DNA from: Candidatus Legionella polyplacis
Lineage (GTDB): Bacteria; Pseudomonadota; Gammaproteobacteria; Legionellales; Legionellaceae
Assembly (NCBI RefSeq): GCF_037013735.1
Contig: NZ_CP135136.1
Span: forward strand, 62,001-126,000
Reading direction: 5' to 3'
Length of the DNA stretch: 64,000 nucleotides
In this document: positions 10,050 to 20,233 of the stretch, piece after piece
How the letters are laid out: the number at the start of each line of letters is the position of its first letter
How positions within the stretch are numbered: the stretch's first letter is position 1
Program-made: the position numbers and the translations under genes
The notes under the pieces: model-generated
Told to the model about the DNA's origin: nothing
What the model saw: only the letters and a program-made list of their open reading frames with translations
Databases searched by the model: none

Positions 10050-10778
10050 TTAACATAATGGTTGAATTTCAATTTTATTATTTTTTAAATATATTTGGCA
10101 TGGTTCAAAATAAGATTTTATTGCATTATCTGAACGATAAATACCAGCAATAGATAAAAGTTCTGCATCTAATGATTGACAAAAAATTCTTGCTTCAGAA
10201 TTTCCATTAATTCCAGCTAATGATTTTCCTCTTAGAGTACCATATATATGAATATTTCCACTAGCAAATAATTCTGCTCCATGATTAACTGAAGATACGA
10301 TAATTAAATCTCCCTTTTTATTAATAATTTGTTGTCCTGATCTAATTGTAAATGTATACAATTTATTTTGTTGTAATTCTTCTTTAAAAAAAAAGTGTTT
10401 TTCATATTCATATTTATTATTTTGAACAATTAATTTATCATTATTGGTAAATGAGTCGTTTAAAATAGCTAAATTTAATATTTTAGCGATATCAATTAAT
10501 TTTTTATTTTTTTTTACACCTTGGATTGCAAAAGGATATAAAAAGTTATTTTTTAAAAAATTATATAAAAATAATAGATCAATAGTTTCATTTTTAATCT
10601 TACTAAAATCAATAATAATAGGAATATTTTTAAATTCAAATAATTTATTTGAAATAAATTGATTTAATTGTTTTGTCACTAATTTTTGATTAGTTTCTAA
10701 TATATATAAAATAATAAAGAAATATGATTTGTTTCCCAACAAAAAAAATCTTTTTTTTACTATATCAATAGAATTCAT
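10050..10778 (-). CDS. minC: Septum-site determining protein MinC
   Basis: MinC inhibits FtsZ polymerisation away from mid-cell and is carried to the poles by MinD. The 242-residue protein has a poorly conserved N-terminal domain and a clear C-terminal beta-helix from about residue 145 (RSGQQI, SSVNHGAEL, GNIHIYGTLRGKSLAGI, ARIFCQSL, ELLSIAGIY). minD and minE, which normally follow directly, are absent: the next gene downstream on this strand is ndk after 136 bp. Whether minDE lie elsewhere cannot be seen. A tRNA-Phe gene on the same strand is just upstream. Confidence 0.93.
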   Translation of the reverse strand: MNSIDIVKKRFFLLGNKSYFFIILYILETNQKLVTKQLNQFISNKLFEFKNIPIIIDFSKIKNETIDLLFLYNFLKNNFLYPFAIQGVKKNKKLIDIAKILNLAILNDSFTNNDKLIVQNNKYEYEKHFFFKEELQQNKLYTFTIRSGQQIINKKGDLIIVSSVNHGAELFASGNIHIYGTLRGKSLAGINGNSEARIFCQSLDAELLSIAGIYRSDNAIKSYFEPCQIYLKNNKIEIQPLC

Positions 10779-10869
10779 GTTTATAATTAAAAAATATTAA
10801 TTTTATTAGTATACAAAATTAATTTTATTTATTAAAACCCCTGACAATAATATAATATTATATATATTT

Positions 10870-10942
<73 letters not shown>

Positions 10943-11098
10943 TATTTTAATTAGATAATATATTTTATAAAAATTTTAATAATAAAAAAATATTTTTAGC
11001 ATAATTTATTATATAGCATTAAATGCATTAAATTTAATTAAAATAATAGAATATATATAAATATATGTATATATTACTAAAAATTAATTTATTGTTTT

Positions 11099-13816
11099 TC
11101 ATGATAATTGTCCATGACAAAATTTAAATTTTTTTCTAGATCCACATGGACATAAGTCATTTCTACCTACTTTTTTTTCATATATTTTAAATATAGCTAA
11201 ATTTTTATTATCAAAATATTTTATTTTTTTATTATAAATAAATATTTTTTCTTGAAAACATTCTCTATATTCTTGTTTACTTAATTTGATAGCTTCTTTT
11301 GCTATTTCTGTTTTTCTATCTATATCTATAGAAAATAATAATCTTATTATTTCATACTTTAATGAAGAAATCATATTAAAAAATAAAATAAATGCTTCTC
11401 TTTTATATTCCTGTTTTGGATCTTTTTGTGCATATCCTCGCAAATGAATTCCTTGACGTAAACATTCTATTATAGATAAATGCTCACACCAATAATAATC
11501 TAGAGTTTGTAAAATAATAAATTTTTCAAAAAAATATAAGATATTTTCATTAAGTTCTTTTTTTTTTTCTTTATAAATATTTAAAAACTTATTAAAAACT
11601 TTTTCTTTAATATAATTTTTAAAATTAAAAGATGATTTTTTTTTTATAAAAATACTTTTATTTTCCATAAAAATATTAAAATCCTTCATAATTATTAAAA
11701 ATAATTTATTTAATTTTATATCTTGTTTAAAATCATTTCTATTTTTAGAAAAATTTAAATTCTCTATTAAATTAGATATTACATCTTTCATAATTTCTAT
11801 AATAAATTCTTGAAAACTAATCATCTTTATGAGGTTTAATCTTTGCGTATAAAAAACTTTTCTTTGTTCATTTATGACATCATCATATTCCAATAATTGT
11901 TTTCTTATATCAAAATGATATCCTTCTAATTTTTTTTGAGCATTTTCTATTGCTCTTGATATCAAAGAATGTTCAATGGGTTCTCCTGATTTCATCCCTA
12001 ATTTCTGCATTATATGTGAAACACGTTTAGAAGCAAAAATTCTCATTAAATTATCTTCCATAGATAAATAAAATCTACTACTTCCTATATCTCCTTGTCT
12101 TCCAGATCTTCCTCTTAATTGATTGTCAATACGTCTAGATTCATGCCTTTCTGAACCAATAACTCTTAATCCTCCGGATTTTATTACTTGTTCATGACGT
12201 TTTTTCCAATCCTCTTTTAAAATTTTTATTTTCTCTTTATTCATTTTTAATAATGAATGACCAAACTTATAAAATATATTTCCTCCTAAAACAATATCGG
12301 TTCCTCTTCCAGCCATATTAGTAGCAATTGTTACAGAACCAGGTCTTCCTGCATCCGCAATTATTTTTGCTTCTTTTTTATGAAATTTAGCATTTAAAAC
12401 TTGATGTTTAATCTTAAATTTATCCATTAAATTGCTTAATATTTCTGAAGATTCAATCGATGTTGTTCCTATAAGCACAGGTTGTTTTTTTTTAACACAA
12501 TTTTTTACATCATTAATAATAGCATTGTGTTTATCTTTCTGAGTAAGATAAACTAAATCACTTTGATCTAAACGACACATAGGCTTATTAGTAGGTATAA
12601 CTATAACTTCTAAATCATAAATTTGTTGAAATTCATAAGCTTCTGTATCAGCAGTTCCAGTCATTCCAGATAATTTATCATACAACCTAAAATAATTTTG
12701 AAACGTAATAGAAGCAAGAGTTTGATTTTCATTTTGAATTGGAACACACTCTTTAGCTTCTATAGCTTGATGTAAACCTTCTGACCATCTTCTTCCATAT
12801 ATGGCACGACCTGTATGCTCATCCACAATAATAATTTTTTTATTTTTAATAATATAATCAATATTACGATGAAACATAACATGAGCTCTGAGAGCAGCAT
12901 TTATATGATACATAAGATTAATATTAGTAGAATGATAAAGATCTTTTTTAGAATTTAATAATTTAGCTTCTAAAAGAAGTTTTTCAATATGATCATGTCC
13001 TTTTTCTGTTAGATATACTTGCTTTTGTTTTTCATCAATAACATAATTTGTTAGGTGATTAAAATTAGCATTTTCATTAAGTTGTAAAATAATTTTATTA
13101 ATTATTACATATAAATCAGAACTTACATGAGACTCTCCAGAAATAATTAATGGAGTTCTAGCCTCATCTATTAAAATAGAATCAACTTCATCAATAATAG
13201 CAAAATTTAATTCTTTTTGAACTTTATCTTCTATATTAAAGATCATATTATCTTTTAAATAGTCAAATCCAAATTCATTATTTGTTCCATAAATAATATC
13301 TGATTGATAAGCAATTTTTTTTTCTTTATATGGCATATCTGAATAAATAACACCCACAGTTAATCCCAAAGATTCATATATAGGTTTCATCCATTGGCTA
13401 TCTCGTTTAGAAAGATAATCATTAACTGTCACGATATGAACTCCTTTCCCAGTTAAAGCATTTAAATAAGATGGTAAAGTAGCTACTAAAGTTTTACCTT
13501 CTCCTGTACGCATTTCAGCAACTTTTCCTTCATGTAAAACAATACCTCCAATTAATTGGACATCAAAATGCCTTAAATTTAAAATTCTAAATGAAACTTC
13601 TCTTACTACAGCAAAAGCTTCTGTCAAAATATCGTTTAAATTTTCTCCTTCAAGTAATCTAGATTTAAATTCTTTTGTTTTATTAAATAATTTCTTATTA
13701 GAAAGTTTTTTTAATTTTTCCTCATAAGAGTTAATAGATAAAATTCTCTTTTTAATTTTATTTAAAACTCGTTCATTTCTACTTTTAAAAATTTTTTTAA
13801 TTAAAACATTTAACAT
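11099..13816 (-). CDS. secA: Preprotein translocase ATPase SecA
   Basis: SecA is the motor that pushes unfolded proteins through SecYEG. The 905-residue protein has Walker [14 protein letters not shown] near residue 102, the DEAD-type box [16 protein letters not shown], the preprotein cross-linking region, NMAGRGTDI, the helicase motif [11 protein letters not shown], and the complete C-terminal zinc site ([14 protein letters not shown]) that binds SecB and phospholipid. It is full length (E. coli 901). The zinc tail is often lost in small genomes, so its retention suggests the SecB or membrane interaction is still used. secM is absent. Confidence 0.98.
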   Translation of the reverse strand: MLNVLIKKIFKSRNERVLNKIKKRILSINSYEEKLKKLSNKKLFNKTKEFKSRLLEGENLNDILTEAFAVVREVSFRILNLRHFDVQLIGGIVLHEGKVAEMRTGEGKTLVATLPSYLNALTGKGVHIVTVNDYLSKRDSQWMKPIYESLGLTVGVIYSDMPYKEKKIAYQSDIIYGTNNEFGFDYLKDNMIFNIEDKVQKELNFAIIDEVDSILIDEARTPLIISGESHVSSDLYVIINKIILQLNENANFNHLTNYVIDEKQKQVYLTEKGHDHIEKLLLEAKLLNSKKDLYHSTNINLMYHINAALRAHVMFHRNIDYIIKNKKIIIVDEHTGRAIYGRRWSEGLHQAIEAKECVPIQNENQTLASITFQNYFRLYDKLSGMTGTADTEAYEFQQIYDLEVIVIPTNKPMCRLDQSDLVYLTQKDKHNAIINDVKNCVKKKQPVLIGTTSIESSEILSNLMDKFKIKHQVLNAKFHKKEAKIIADAGRPGSVTIATNMAGRGTDIVLGGNIFYKFGHSLLKMNKEKIKILKEDWKKRHEQVIKSGGLRVIGSERHESRRIDNQLRGRSGRQGDIGSSRFYLSMEDNLMRIFASKRVSHIMQKLGMKSGEPIEHSLISRAIENAQKKLEGYHFDIRKQLLEYDDVINEQRKVFYTQRLNLIKMISFQEFIIEIMKDVISNLIENLNFSKNRNDFKQDIKLNKLFLIIMKDFNIFMENKSIFIKKKSSFNFKNYIKEKVFNKFLNIYKEKKKELNENILYFFEKFIILQTLDYYWCEHLSIIECLRQGIHLRGYAQKDPKQEYKREAFILFFNMISSLKYEIIRLLFSIDIDRKTEIAKEAIKLSKQEYRECFQEKIFIYNKKIKYFDNKNLAIFKIYEKKVGRNDLCPCGSRKKFKFCHGQLS

Positions 13817-14122
13817 AATTTATTTCACTAATACAATATAATATTAAAATTTTATTATCTATATTTAAAATATTAACTTTACAATAAAAATTATCTAGTA
13901 CAAAATAAAGTAATTAACCCTATATACAAAAATCTTTATAAATGTCTTTATTTCACTAATTTTCATAAAAATATATTTATAATTGTTTTTCAATATTAAT
14001 GATGGATTAAAAATTAATATTTTCAATATCGAATATTGCTTATTTATTTTAGCAAAATTTCACAAATTAATTTAATAAATAAATATATAAAACATAATTT
14101 TTTTTATTAAAAAGTTAATGTT
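13817..14122. other. 306-bp gene-free spacer between the RpfE-like gene and secA
   Basis: The sequence upstream of secA is A+T-rich, with no open frame of note, no tRNA-like fold and no secM-like reading frame. I see nothing further in it. Confidence 0.5.
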
Positions 14123-14935
14123 TTAAAAAAACCAAAATTTTTTTGCTTGATAATATAAAGATATATTATTCCAATGCCAACAAGTCGAATATTTTCTCAA
14201 TTTTTTTTTTAAATAACTAAATATTTTTTTTTCAGGATATTTAATAAATATACAACAATTCTGATCGAATTTTAATTTGCAAGAATAATCCATTATATTA
14301 TTAAATTCCGAAAAATACTTTAACAAAATCAAATCATTTGTAATGATTTTAGTTAATTTTGGAAATATAAATTTCCCATGCCCCCAGATCCATAAACTAT
14401 TAACAGTCAAATCAGAATGTCTCCATTTATTAAGTGGATGAGAATATAAATACATTTGCAACTCTGTAATTTTTTTTTGCCAAAAAAAAGTTTTATCTAA
14501 ATAAAATAAAGAAGGATATATTGGTTTATTTAGTAATGTATATACAGAGGGATTACAAATTAATGGCTTTTTTTTAACATTAATTAACCAAATATATGGA
14601 CTGTAATAAATTAAATTTATATCATCTGATTTAAAAAATTGAGAAATTTCATAAAACCATAAACGAGATTCTAATTCATTTAATTGTAAAGAAGAATCTG
14701 ATGCTACAATCATTACTTGATTATAATAAATTTTCCAATGAACCAAAGAAACTACTAACCACTGCTCTTTTATAGAAATATTACAATATATACTTATTAA
14801 ATTTGCTAAAGGAGGATATGTAAAAGAATATCCTAAAGATATTAACATATTAAAATAATAATTTTTATGAATTAAATTATATTCTACTTTTTCAGACAAC
14901 ATTTTTTTATTGTTGTTTATAACAATATTAATCAT
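14123..14935 (-). CDS. RpfE/COG4255-like conserved protein of unknown function
   Basis: This 270-residue Trp- and Tyr-rich protein matches a family annotated in other proteobacteria as RpfE or as a phosphoglycerate-mutase-like protein, often encoded near recJ. Family landmarks are SPYIWL at about 112-117, an ELQMYLYSHPLNKWR block at about 158-172, and the hallmark VNSLWIWGHG at 178-187, which is usually NSLWLWGGG. No catalytic function is established for these proteins, and I see no metal-binding set that would support mutase activity. It lies divergent to the Mth938-like gene, 101 bp away. Family assignment is fairly secure; function is unknown. Confidence 0.65.
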   Translation of the reverse strand: MINIVINNNKKMLSEKVEYNLIHKNYYFNMLISLGYSFTYPPLANLISIYCNISIKEQWLVVSLVHWKIYYNQVMIVASDSSLQLNELESRLWFYEISQFFKSDDINLIYYSPYIWLINVKKKPLICNPSVYTLLNKPIYPSLFYLDKTFFWQKKITELQMYLYSHPLNKWRHSDLTVNSLWIWGHGKFIFPKLTKIITNDLILLKYFSEFNNIMDYSCKLKFDQNCCIFIKYPEKKIFSYLKKKLRKYSTCWHWNNISLYYQAKKFWFF

Positions 14936-15036
14936 ATAAAAAATTATATAATATAAACTTATACTTTAACAAAAATCTATAATAATATTAATTAAATTTA
15001 TAAATGTATCTTTAAAAAAAAGTATTTATTACTTAA

Positions 15037-15399
15037 ATGCATATTAATTTAGAATATTGCCAAAAACATAGTATTCAATCTTATGGAAGTAATTTTATAA
15101 AAATAAATTCAGTAATTTATAAAAAAAGTCTTATTGTAAATAATAATACAATTATTTCTAATTGGAAAGTTAAAAGTATTTATGATATAAACAAAAATAA
15201 TATAAAACCACTAATCCTACATAAAGCAAATATTATTTTAATTGGCTCAAATAATATACAAATATCTTATTTAAATAAACTTAAAAAATTCTTTACAAAA
15301 AAAACTGCAATAGAATGTATGTCTATAAGTTCAGCTTGCAAAGTATTTAATATATTATTATGTGAAAATCGATATGTATCCATTGGAATCATATTATAA
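15037..15399 (+). CDS. Mth938-like (DUF498/COG3737) domain protein
   Basis: This 120-residue single-domain protein matches the Mth938/Xcc1710 fold, related to the human complex I assembly factor NDUFAF3. Seen in the sequence are the opening block reaching SYGSNFIKINSVIYKKSLIV, the central NIILIGS strand, and the C-terminal pattern ECMSISSACKVFNILLCENR, equivalent to the family's D-T-x-A-A-C-R-T-Y-N-x-L. The bacterial role is unknown. It lies divergent to the RpfE-like gene and upstream of tRNA-Ser. Confidence 0.75.
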   Translation: MHINLEYCQKHSIQSYGSNFIKINSVIYKKSLIVNNNTIISNWKVKSIYDINKNNIKPLILHKANIILIGSNNIQISYLNKLKKFFTKKTAIECMSISSACKVFNILLCENRYVSIGIIL

Positions 15400-15524
15400 T
15401 AATTAAATTATATCTAATAAAATTAGTATCAATTTTATTGAAAAATATCTATTTTTTTTGTTAGAATAAGTTTCTTTATTTTTTAATTCAATATATAAGT
15501 ATCCAATTAGATAAATTTATATTT

Positions 15525-15616
15525 GGAGAGGTGGCTGAGTGGATTAAAGCGCATGTTTGGAAAACATGTATACAGATAATTTAATTGTATCGAGGGTTCG
15601 AATCCCTCTCTCTCCG
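15525..15616 (+). tRNA. tRNA-Ser (anticodon GGA)
   Basis: It is a 92-nt class II tRNA: acceptor GGAGAGG/TCTCTCC (one G-T pair), discriminator G, anticodon stem CATGT/ACATG around TTGGAAA (anticodon GGA), a long variable arm (TATACAGATAATTTAATTGTATC), and T-arm GAGGG/CCCTC. CCA is not encoded. Confidence 0.97.
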
Positions 15617-15657
15617 AGTAATTCTAATTAGTTTAAAATAAAATCATTAACACTTTA

Positions 15658-16347
15658 CTATTTAAAATTTTTTTCTAAAAAATTAATAAATTTATTATGT
15701 ATTTTTAATTCTTCTGAATCAGCATAAATAATGGGGGAATGACTAATTAATATATCATCTTGATTTATATCATCATTTTTATAATTACTAAAATTTTGTT
15801 CTATCTTTTCTTCTTTAAATAAAGAAGTTTGTCCACTAGTCATTTCCAAATAAAGAACTGCTAGAATTTTAGCATCTAACAAAGCACCATGAAAATTTCT
15901 ATCAGAAATATCTATTTTATAACGTTTACAAAGAGCATTTAAAGTATTTCTTCTTCCTGGATATTTTTTTCTTGCAAAAACTAAAGTATCAAAAATAGAA
16001 CAATAATTTCTTAAAAAAATTGGATTATCAATTAATTTAAATTCATATTCTAAAAAATTTATATCAAATTCCGCATTATGTATTATTAACTCAGAATATT
16101 TAATAAATTCTAAAAAACCTATTGCAATATCTTTAAAAAAAGGTTTTTCTTTTAAAAAATTCTGAGTAATTCCATGAATGCTAAAAGATTCTTTATCAAT
16201 ATTACGTTGAGGATTTAAATATGTATGAAAATATTTTCCGGTAAATTTCCTTTCTTTTAATTCTATACATCCAATTTCAATAATTCTATGTCCTGATTTT
16301 ATATCAAGACCTGTGGTTTCTGTATCTAACACGATTTGTCTTTTCAT
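15658..16347 (-). CDS. dnaQ: DNA polymerase III epsilon subunit (3'-5' proofreading exonuclease)
   Basis: DnaQ proofreads the replicative polymerase. The protein has the DEDDh exonuclease motifs: VLDTETTGLD close to the start, HNAEFDINFLEYEF, and HGALLDAKILAVLYLEM. A C-terminal tail of about 50 residues after the nuclease domain remains for binding DnaE. I choose the ATG at 16345-16347 (MKRQIVLDTET) because AAGGTG lies well spaced upstream; a TTG 18 bases further out is less likely. rnhA is the next gene upstream on the same strand, the classical rnhA/dnaQ neighbourhood, although the two usually diverge in enteric bacteria. Confidence 0.95.
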   Translation of the reverse strand: MKRQIVLDTETTGLDIKSGHRIIEIGCIELKERKFTGKYFHTYLNPQRNIDKESFSIHGITQNFLKEKPFFKDIAIGFLEFIKYSELIIHNAEFDINFLEYEFKLIDNPIFLRNYCSIFDTLVFARKKYPGRRNTLNALCKRYKIDISDRNFHGALLDAKILAVLYLEMTSGQTSLFKEEKIEQNFSNYKNDDINQDDILISHSPIIYADSEELKIHNKFINFLEKNFK

Positions 16348-16406
16348 TTTAAACACCTTAATCAAAGAAAAATAAATGAAAACAAAATTAACTATTTATT
16401 AAATTC

Positions 16407-16841
16407 TTAACATAATGATTCTAAAATTGCTTTTTTAGCTAATGCATCAACTTGTTCATTTTCTGGATAACCAGAATGACCTTTTATCCAATACCAATTA
16501 ACAACATGAAAATTAGAAATTAAATCTAATTTTTTCCATAAGTCAATATTTTTTATCGGTTTCTTTTTAGTATTAACCCAAAAATTCTTTTTCCATCTAA
16601 ATATCCAATTATTCATACCTTGACTTAAATATTTCGAATCAGTAAAAAGATGAACATTACACGAACGATTTAAAGATTCTAAAGCTTTAATTGCAGCTGT
16701 AAGTTCCATACGATTATTAGTAGTTAAAGGATCAAATCCATAAAAAAATTTTGTATAATTACAATATCTCAATAAAAATCCCCAACCTCCTGGACCAGGA
16801 TTTCCTTTGCAAGCACCATCAGTGTAAACTTTAACAATCAT
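16407..16841 (-). CDS. rnhA: Ribonuclease HI
   Basis: RNase HI degrades the RNA of RNA:DNA hybrids, including primers and R-loops. The 144-residue protein has all four catalytic acids: YTDGACKGNPGPGGWG (Asp), NNRMELTAAI (Glu), LFTDSKYL (Asp) and EQVDALAKKA (Asp), plus the basic handle around the WIFRWKKNFW segment. Length is normal. It precedes dnaQ on the same strand. Confidence 0.97.
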   Translation of the reverse strand: MIVKVYTDGACKGNPGPGGWGFLLRYCNYTKFFYGFDPLTTNNRMELTAAIKALESLNRSCNVHLFTDSKYLSQGMNNWIFRWKKNFWVNTKKKPIKNIDLWKKLDLISNFHVVNWYWIKGHSGYPENEQVDALAKKAILESLC

Positions 16842-16963
16842 AATAATATTTTTATAACAAAAAATTGTAAAAATTAATTTTCTAAATTATTTTTTCACTC
16901 ATATAAAATAAATAATAATATTTATTCTTTTAACATTTACATATTAATTTAATGATAACTATT

Positions 16964-18442
16964 TCATTTCAAAAAATTTTTATCTAAATATTTTTTAACT
17001 ACATTTTCATCAGAAAAATAAAGATATTTTCCCATAATCTCTTGAAATTTTTCATGTCCTTTACCTAAAATTAAGATTATATCTTGAGATTCTGCTATAT
17101 CAATAGCTTTCTTTATAGCATACTCTCTATTAGGTATTTTATAAATACAAGATTTATTAATACTAGCTCCCAAATAAATTTCTTCAATAATATTTTTTGA
17201 ACTTTCATATCTAGGATTATCACTTGTAATAATTAAAATATCGGAATAATAACTAGCTATATACCCCATCAATGGTCTTTTTGTTTGATCACGATTTCCT
17301 CCACATCCAAAAACTACTATAACATGTTTTTTTTTTATTTTATGAAAAAATGCTAATATCTTCTTAAATGCATCAGGATTATGTGCATAATCAATTATAA
17401 TACAAGGATCATAAGATACTATTTGCATGCGACCAGGAACAGATTTTAATTTATTAAAAACTAAAATAACTTCGTTTAAAGAAAACCCTAAAATCATTAA
17501 AATAATAAAAACAGCAAGCATATTGTATATATTAAATAACCCTAAAGTATTAACAGTAAATTCAAATTTACCCCATGGAGACATAATCATACACCAAGTA
17601 TTTAAAAAAATAGTTTTCCATTTTAATATATATACATCAGCATTAACATTTATACCATAACTTATAATATGCGCTTTTTTTGAGATAGATTTCGTGATAA
17701 ATTGTTTATATAAATCATCATAGTTAATCACTGCCCATTTAATATGGGGAGAAGAAAAAAAAGAAGATTTAATTTTAATATAATTTTTCATCGTCAAATG
17801 ACAATCTAAATGATCATGACTAATATTAGTATATATTACATTTTGAAATTCAATGTCATTTATCCTATATTGAGATATGGCATGAGAAGAAACTTCCATA
17901 AATATATTTTTCACATATTTTTCTTGACAATCTTTAAGAAAACGAAAAAATACTAAAGAATCAGGAGTAGTATTTTCAAAAAATTTTAAATTTCCTATAA
18001 ATCCTGCTCCTAAAGTACCTATATAAAAAGATAAACTATTCAATATAGTACATGCTTGAGTAAGTTGATATGTTATAGTGGTTTTACCATTAGTACCAGT
18101 AACTCCAGTGATGATTATATTTTTGTTAGAAGAAATGAAATAGTAATATCTTTTAACTATTTTTGATAAATTTTTTTTTAATTTAAAGAATGGTATACAA
18201 GGTATATTTGTTGGCAATTTACAATTAATAGGTATATTACACGATTCATAAACTATAGCACTAGCACCAAATTGTAAGGCTTCCATAATAAATAGTCTTC
18301 CATCTAAAAGATCTCCAGGATATGCAAAAAATAAAAATCCAGGTTTTACTTGTTTACTATTATTTTGTAAACCATAAATTTCACAATCTAAATCATACGA
18401 AATACTATTAGTCCAAGGATGCATTAAATAACTTAATTTCAT
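16964..18442 (-). CDS. murE: UDP-MurNAc-tripeptide synthetase MurE (meso-diaminopimelate type)
   Basis: MurE adds the third residue of the peptidoglycan stem peptide in the cytosol. The 492-residue protein has the ATP loop GVTGTNGKTT near residue 113, the central-domain Lys in NYIKIKSSFF, and the C-terminal SDNPRYES; the DNPR motif marks meso-diaminopimelate rather than lysine specificity. It follows rsmH on the same strand, but ftsL and ftsI, which normally lie between them, are missing, and murF/mraY do not follow. The gene itself appears intact. Confidence 0.97.
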   Translation of the reverse strand: MKLSYLMHPWTNSISYDLDCEIYGLQNNSKQVKPGFLFFAYPGDLLDGRLFIMEALQFGASAIVYESCNIPINCKLPTNIPCIPFFKLKKNLSKIVKRYYYFISSNKNIIITGVTGTNGKTTITYQLTQACTILNSLSFYIGTLGAGFIGNLKFFENTTPDSLVFFRFLKDCQEKYVKNIFMEVSSHAISQYRINDIEFQNVIYTNISHDHLDCHLTMKNYIKIKSSFFSSPHIKWAVINYDDLYKQFITKSISKKAHIISYGINVNADVYILKWKTIFLNTWCMIMSPWGKFEFTVNTLGLFNIYNMLAVFIILMILGFSLNEVILVFNKLKSVPGRMQIVSYDPCIIIDYAHNPDAFKKILAFFHKIKKKHVIVVFGCGGNRDQTKRPLMGYIASYYSDILIITSDNPRYESSKNIIEEIYLGASINKSCIYKIPNREYAIKKAIDIAESQDIILILGKGHEKFQEIMGKYLYFSDENVVKKYLDKNFLK

Positions 18443-18505
18443 TTGAAAAATTATTACTTATTTAATAATGATCTAAATATTATTTTATAAAATTAATAAA
18501 AATAA

Positions 18506-18530
18506 ATTTTGTTATTGTTAACAACAAAAT
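18506..18530 (-). terminator. Weak hairpin downstream of rsmH
   Basis: On the minus strand an inverted repeat (ATTTTGTT ... AACAAAAT with a short internal GTT/AAC pair) is followed by TTATTTTTATT, just past the rsmH stop. The stem is A+T-only, so termination efficiency is doubtful. Confidence 0.3.
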
Positions 18531-18542
18531 GAAGTTTCTCAC

Positions 18543-19499
18543 CTAATCATTATTAATTTTTTCCCCTATTCTCAGTATAGCACTTCTAGATCTAATATTA
18601 TTTTTAATTTCTTCATCAGATGGCCTGATAAACTTACCAATTTGTCTAAATTTTATATTATTTTCGATAGTATAAATAGGTATTTTAGATAAATAAAATA
18701 TATTGTAATTTTTATTTAACATAAATCTTTTAACTATCCTATCTTCTAAAGAATGAAAACTAATAACAACCAAACGACCTTTAATAGATAAAACTTTTAA
18801 AGTTGCTTTTAAAGCAAAAAATAAATTATCTAATTCTTTGTTTACATGTATTCTTATAGCTTGAAATACACGAGTAGCTGGATGTTTATGATTTTTCCAT
18901 ATTGGTACTACTTTTTTTATAACTTTAACAAGATCAAAAGTGTTATTTATATTAAATTTAATTCTTTCTTTATAAATTTCTTTAGCAATTTTTAAGGCAT
19001 AACGTTCTTCTCCATATTTTTTGAATATTAATGCCATTTGATTTATATCTGTTTCATAAATAAATTTTTTGGCAGTAAAATCTTGTTGTAAATCTATTCT
19101 CATATCTAATGGTCCAGATTTTAAAAAACTGAAACCTCTAGATGGATCATTTAATTGTGCTGAAGATATACCTAAATCTAACAAAATACCGTCAATTTTT
19201 CCACAAATATTGTTTTTTTTAGCAAATTGATAAATATCTGAAAAAGAACCATGATGTATAAAAATTCTTTTATCATTTGAAAAATGAGTTTTTGCAAATT
19301 TTATAGAATTTATATCTTTATCTATAACAAAGAGCTTTCCTAAATTTGACAATTTTTTTAAAATATTAATACTATGTCCACCATATCCAAAAGTTCCATC
19401 CAAATAAATTCCATCACATTTAATGGATAATCCGTCTATTACTTCTTTTAACAAAACAGGTTTATGAATAGCATTTTCACACATTTTATATAGATTCAT
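18543..19499 (-). CDS. rsmH: 16S rRNA (cytosine-N4) methyltransferase RsmH
   Basis: RsmH methylates N4 of C1402 in 16S rRNA. The 318-residue protein has KPVLLKEVIDGL at the start, the SAM site LDGTFGYGGHS, DGILLDLGISSAQLNDPSRGFSF, VISFHSLEDRIVK and IRPSDEEIKNN; together these identify the family without doubt. A second Met at residue 6 is an alternative start. It is the remnant head of the division/cell-wall cluster: mraZ is not upstream, and rnpB lies 160 bp upstream as in several Gammaproteobacteria. Confidence 0.97.
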   Translation of the reverse strand: MNLYKMCENAIHKPVLLKEVIDGLSIKCDGIYLDGTFGYGGHSINILKKLSNLGKLFVIDKDINSIKFAKTHFSNDKRIFIHHGSFSDIYQFAKKNNICGKIDGILLDLGISSAQLNDPSRGFSFLKSGPLDMRIDLQQDFTAKKFIYETDINQMALIFKKYGEERYALKIAKEIYKERIKFNINNTFDLVKVIKKVVPIWKNHKHPATRVFQAIRIHVNKELDNLFFALKATLKVLSIKGRLVVISFHSLEDRIVKRFMLNKNYNIFYLSKIPIYTIENNIKFRQIGKFIRPSDEEIKNNIRSRSAILRIGEKINND

Positions 19500-19661
19500 A
19501 AAGTATTTACTAATATATAAAATTATTATATTAAAATAATCTAATATTATTAGAATATTAAATTAATAAAAAAATAAAATACCTATTACAAAATAAATTT
19601 ATATCTCATTTTCAAGATCATAGATTTTATATTTTTAATATAATATAAAAAACAAAATTTT

Positions 19662-20054
19662 GATAAAGTTGATTTGTAAGCCGGATTCTGTATAAGACAA
19701 TCATTTATCTAGAATATATGTCACCATATATTTCAAGCGATCTACCAATTTTTTTTTTGCATAGGGCAATACAAATTTAATTTTAAATTTAAAATTAAAT
19801 AATAAATTTTATTTTGATCTTGCTCCGAATGGGGTTTGCCTAGGCCAAATTTGTTTCCAAATTTGCGGTATGCTCTTACCATACCATTTCACCCTTACCT
19901 AAAAAATTTAAATCTTTTATTGTTTAAAGGCGGTATTTTTTCTGTGGCACTTTCCGTAGATTCTTATCTCCCAGGTATTACCTGGCATTCTGCCCTTTTA
20001 TGGAGTCCGGACTTTCCTCTTTTATAAAAAAGCGATTGTCCAATCAACTTTATC
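19662..20054 (-). ncRNA. rnpB: RNase P RNA (class A)
   Basis: The reverse complement contains the conserved blocks of bacterial RNase P RNA in order: GAGGAAAGTCCGGACTCC, TGCCAGGTAATACCTGG, AGGTAAGGGTGAAATGGT, GGTAAGAGCATACCGC, TTGGTAGATCGCTTGA (including the GGU that pairs with tRNA CCA), and ACAGAATCCGGCTTA. The ends form a perfect P1 helix, GATAAAGTTGATT with AATCAACTTTATC, which fixes the gene at about 393 nt. An A+T-only extended stem replaces a usual GC-rich one. It lies upstream of rsmH. Confidence 0.97.
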
Positions 20055-20060
20055 AATTAA

Positions 20061-20066
20061 ATTATA
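20061..20066 (-). promoter_or_regulatory. Candidate -10 box of the rnpB promoter
   Basis: On the minus strand a perfect TATAAT lies seven bases before the first base of the P1 helix, the right spacing for transcription to start at the mature 5' end. No good -35 hexamer is visible 17 bases further up (TTTAAG). Confidence 0.5.
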
Positions 20067-20233
20067 TAAATCTTTAAAAATCACTTAAAAAAAATAATTT
20101 TTAACTAATCCAAAATCAATTTAAATAATATATACAGCATTACTTTTTTTAAAAAATATTTAATTTAAAAAAAAAATGATTAACAATAATTTTGGTTGAA
20201 ATCAAAAATTTAATGTTCTTATATTAAATTAAT

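Noticed and set aside
19836-20027. 64-codon plus-strand reading frame starting MPRPNLFPNLRYALT
   Set aside because: It lies entirely antisense to the RNase P RNA gene; the open frame results from conserved RNA sequence.
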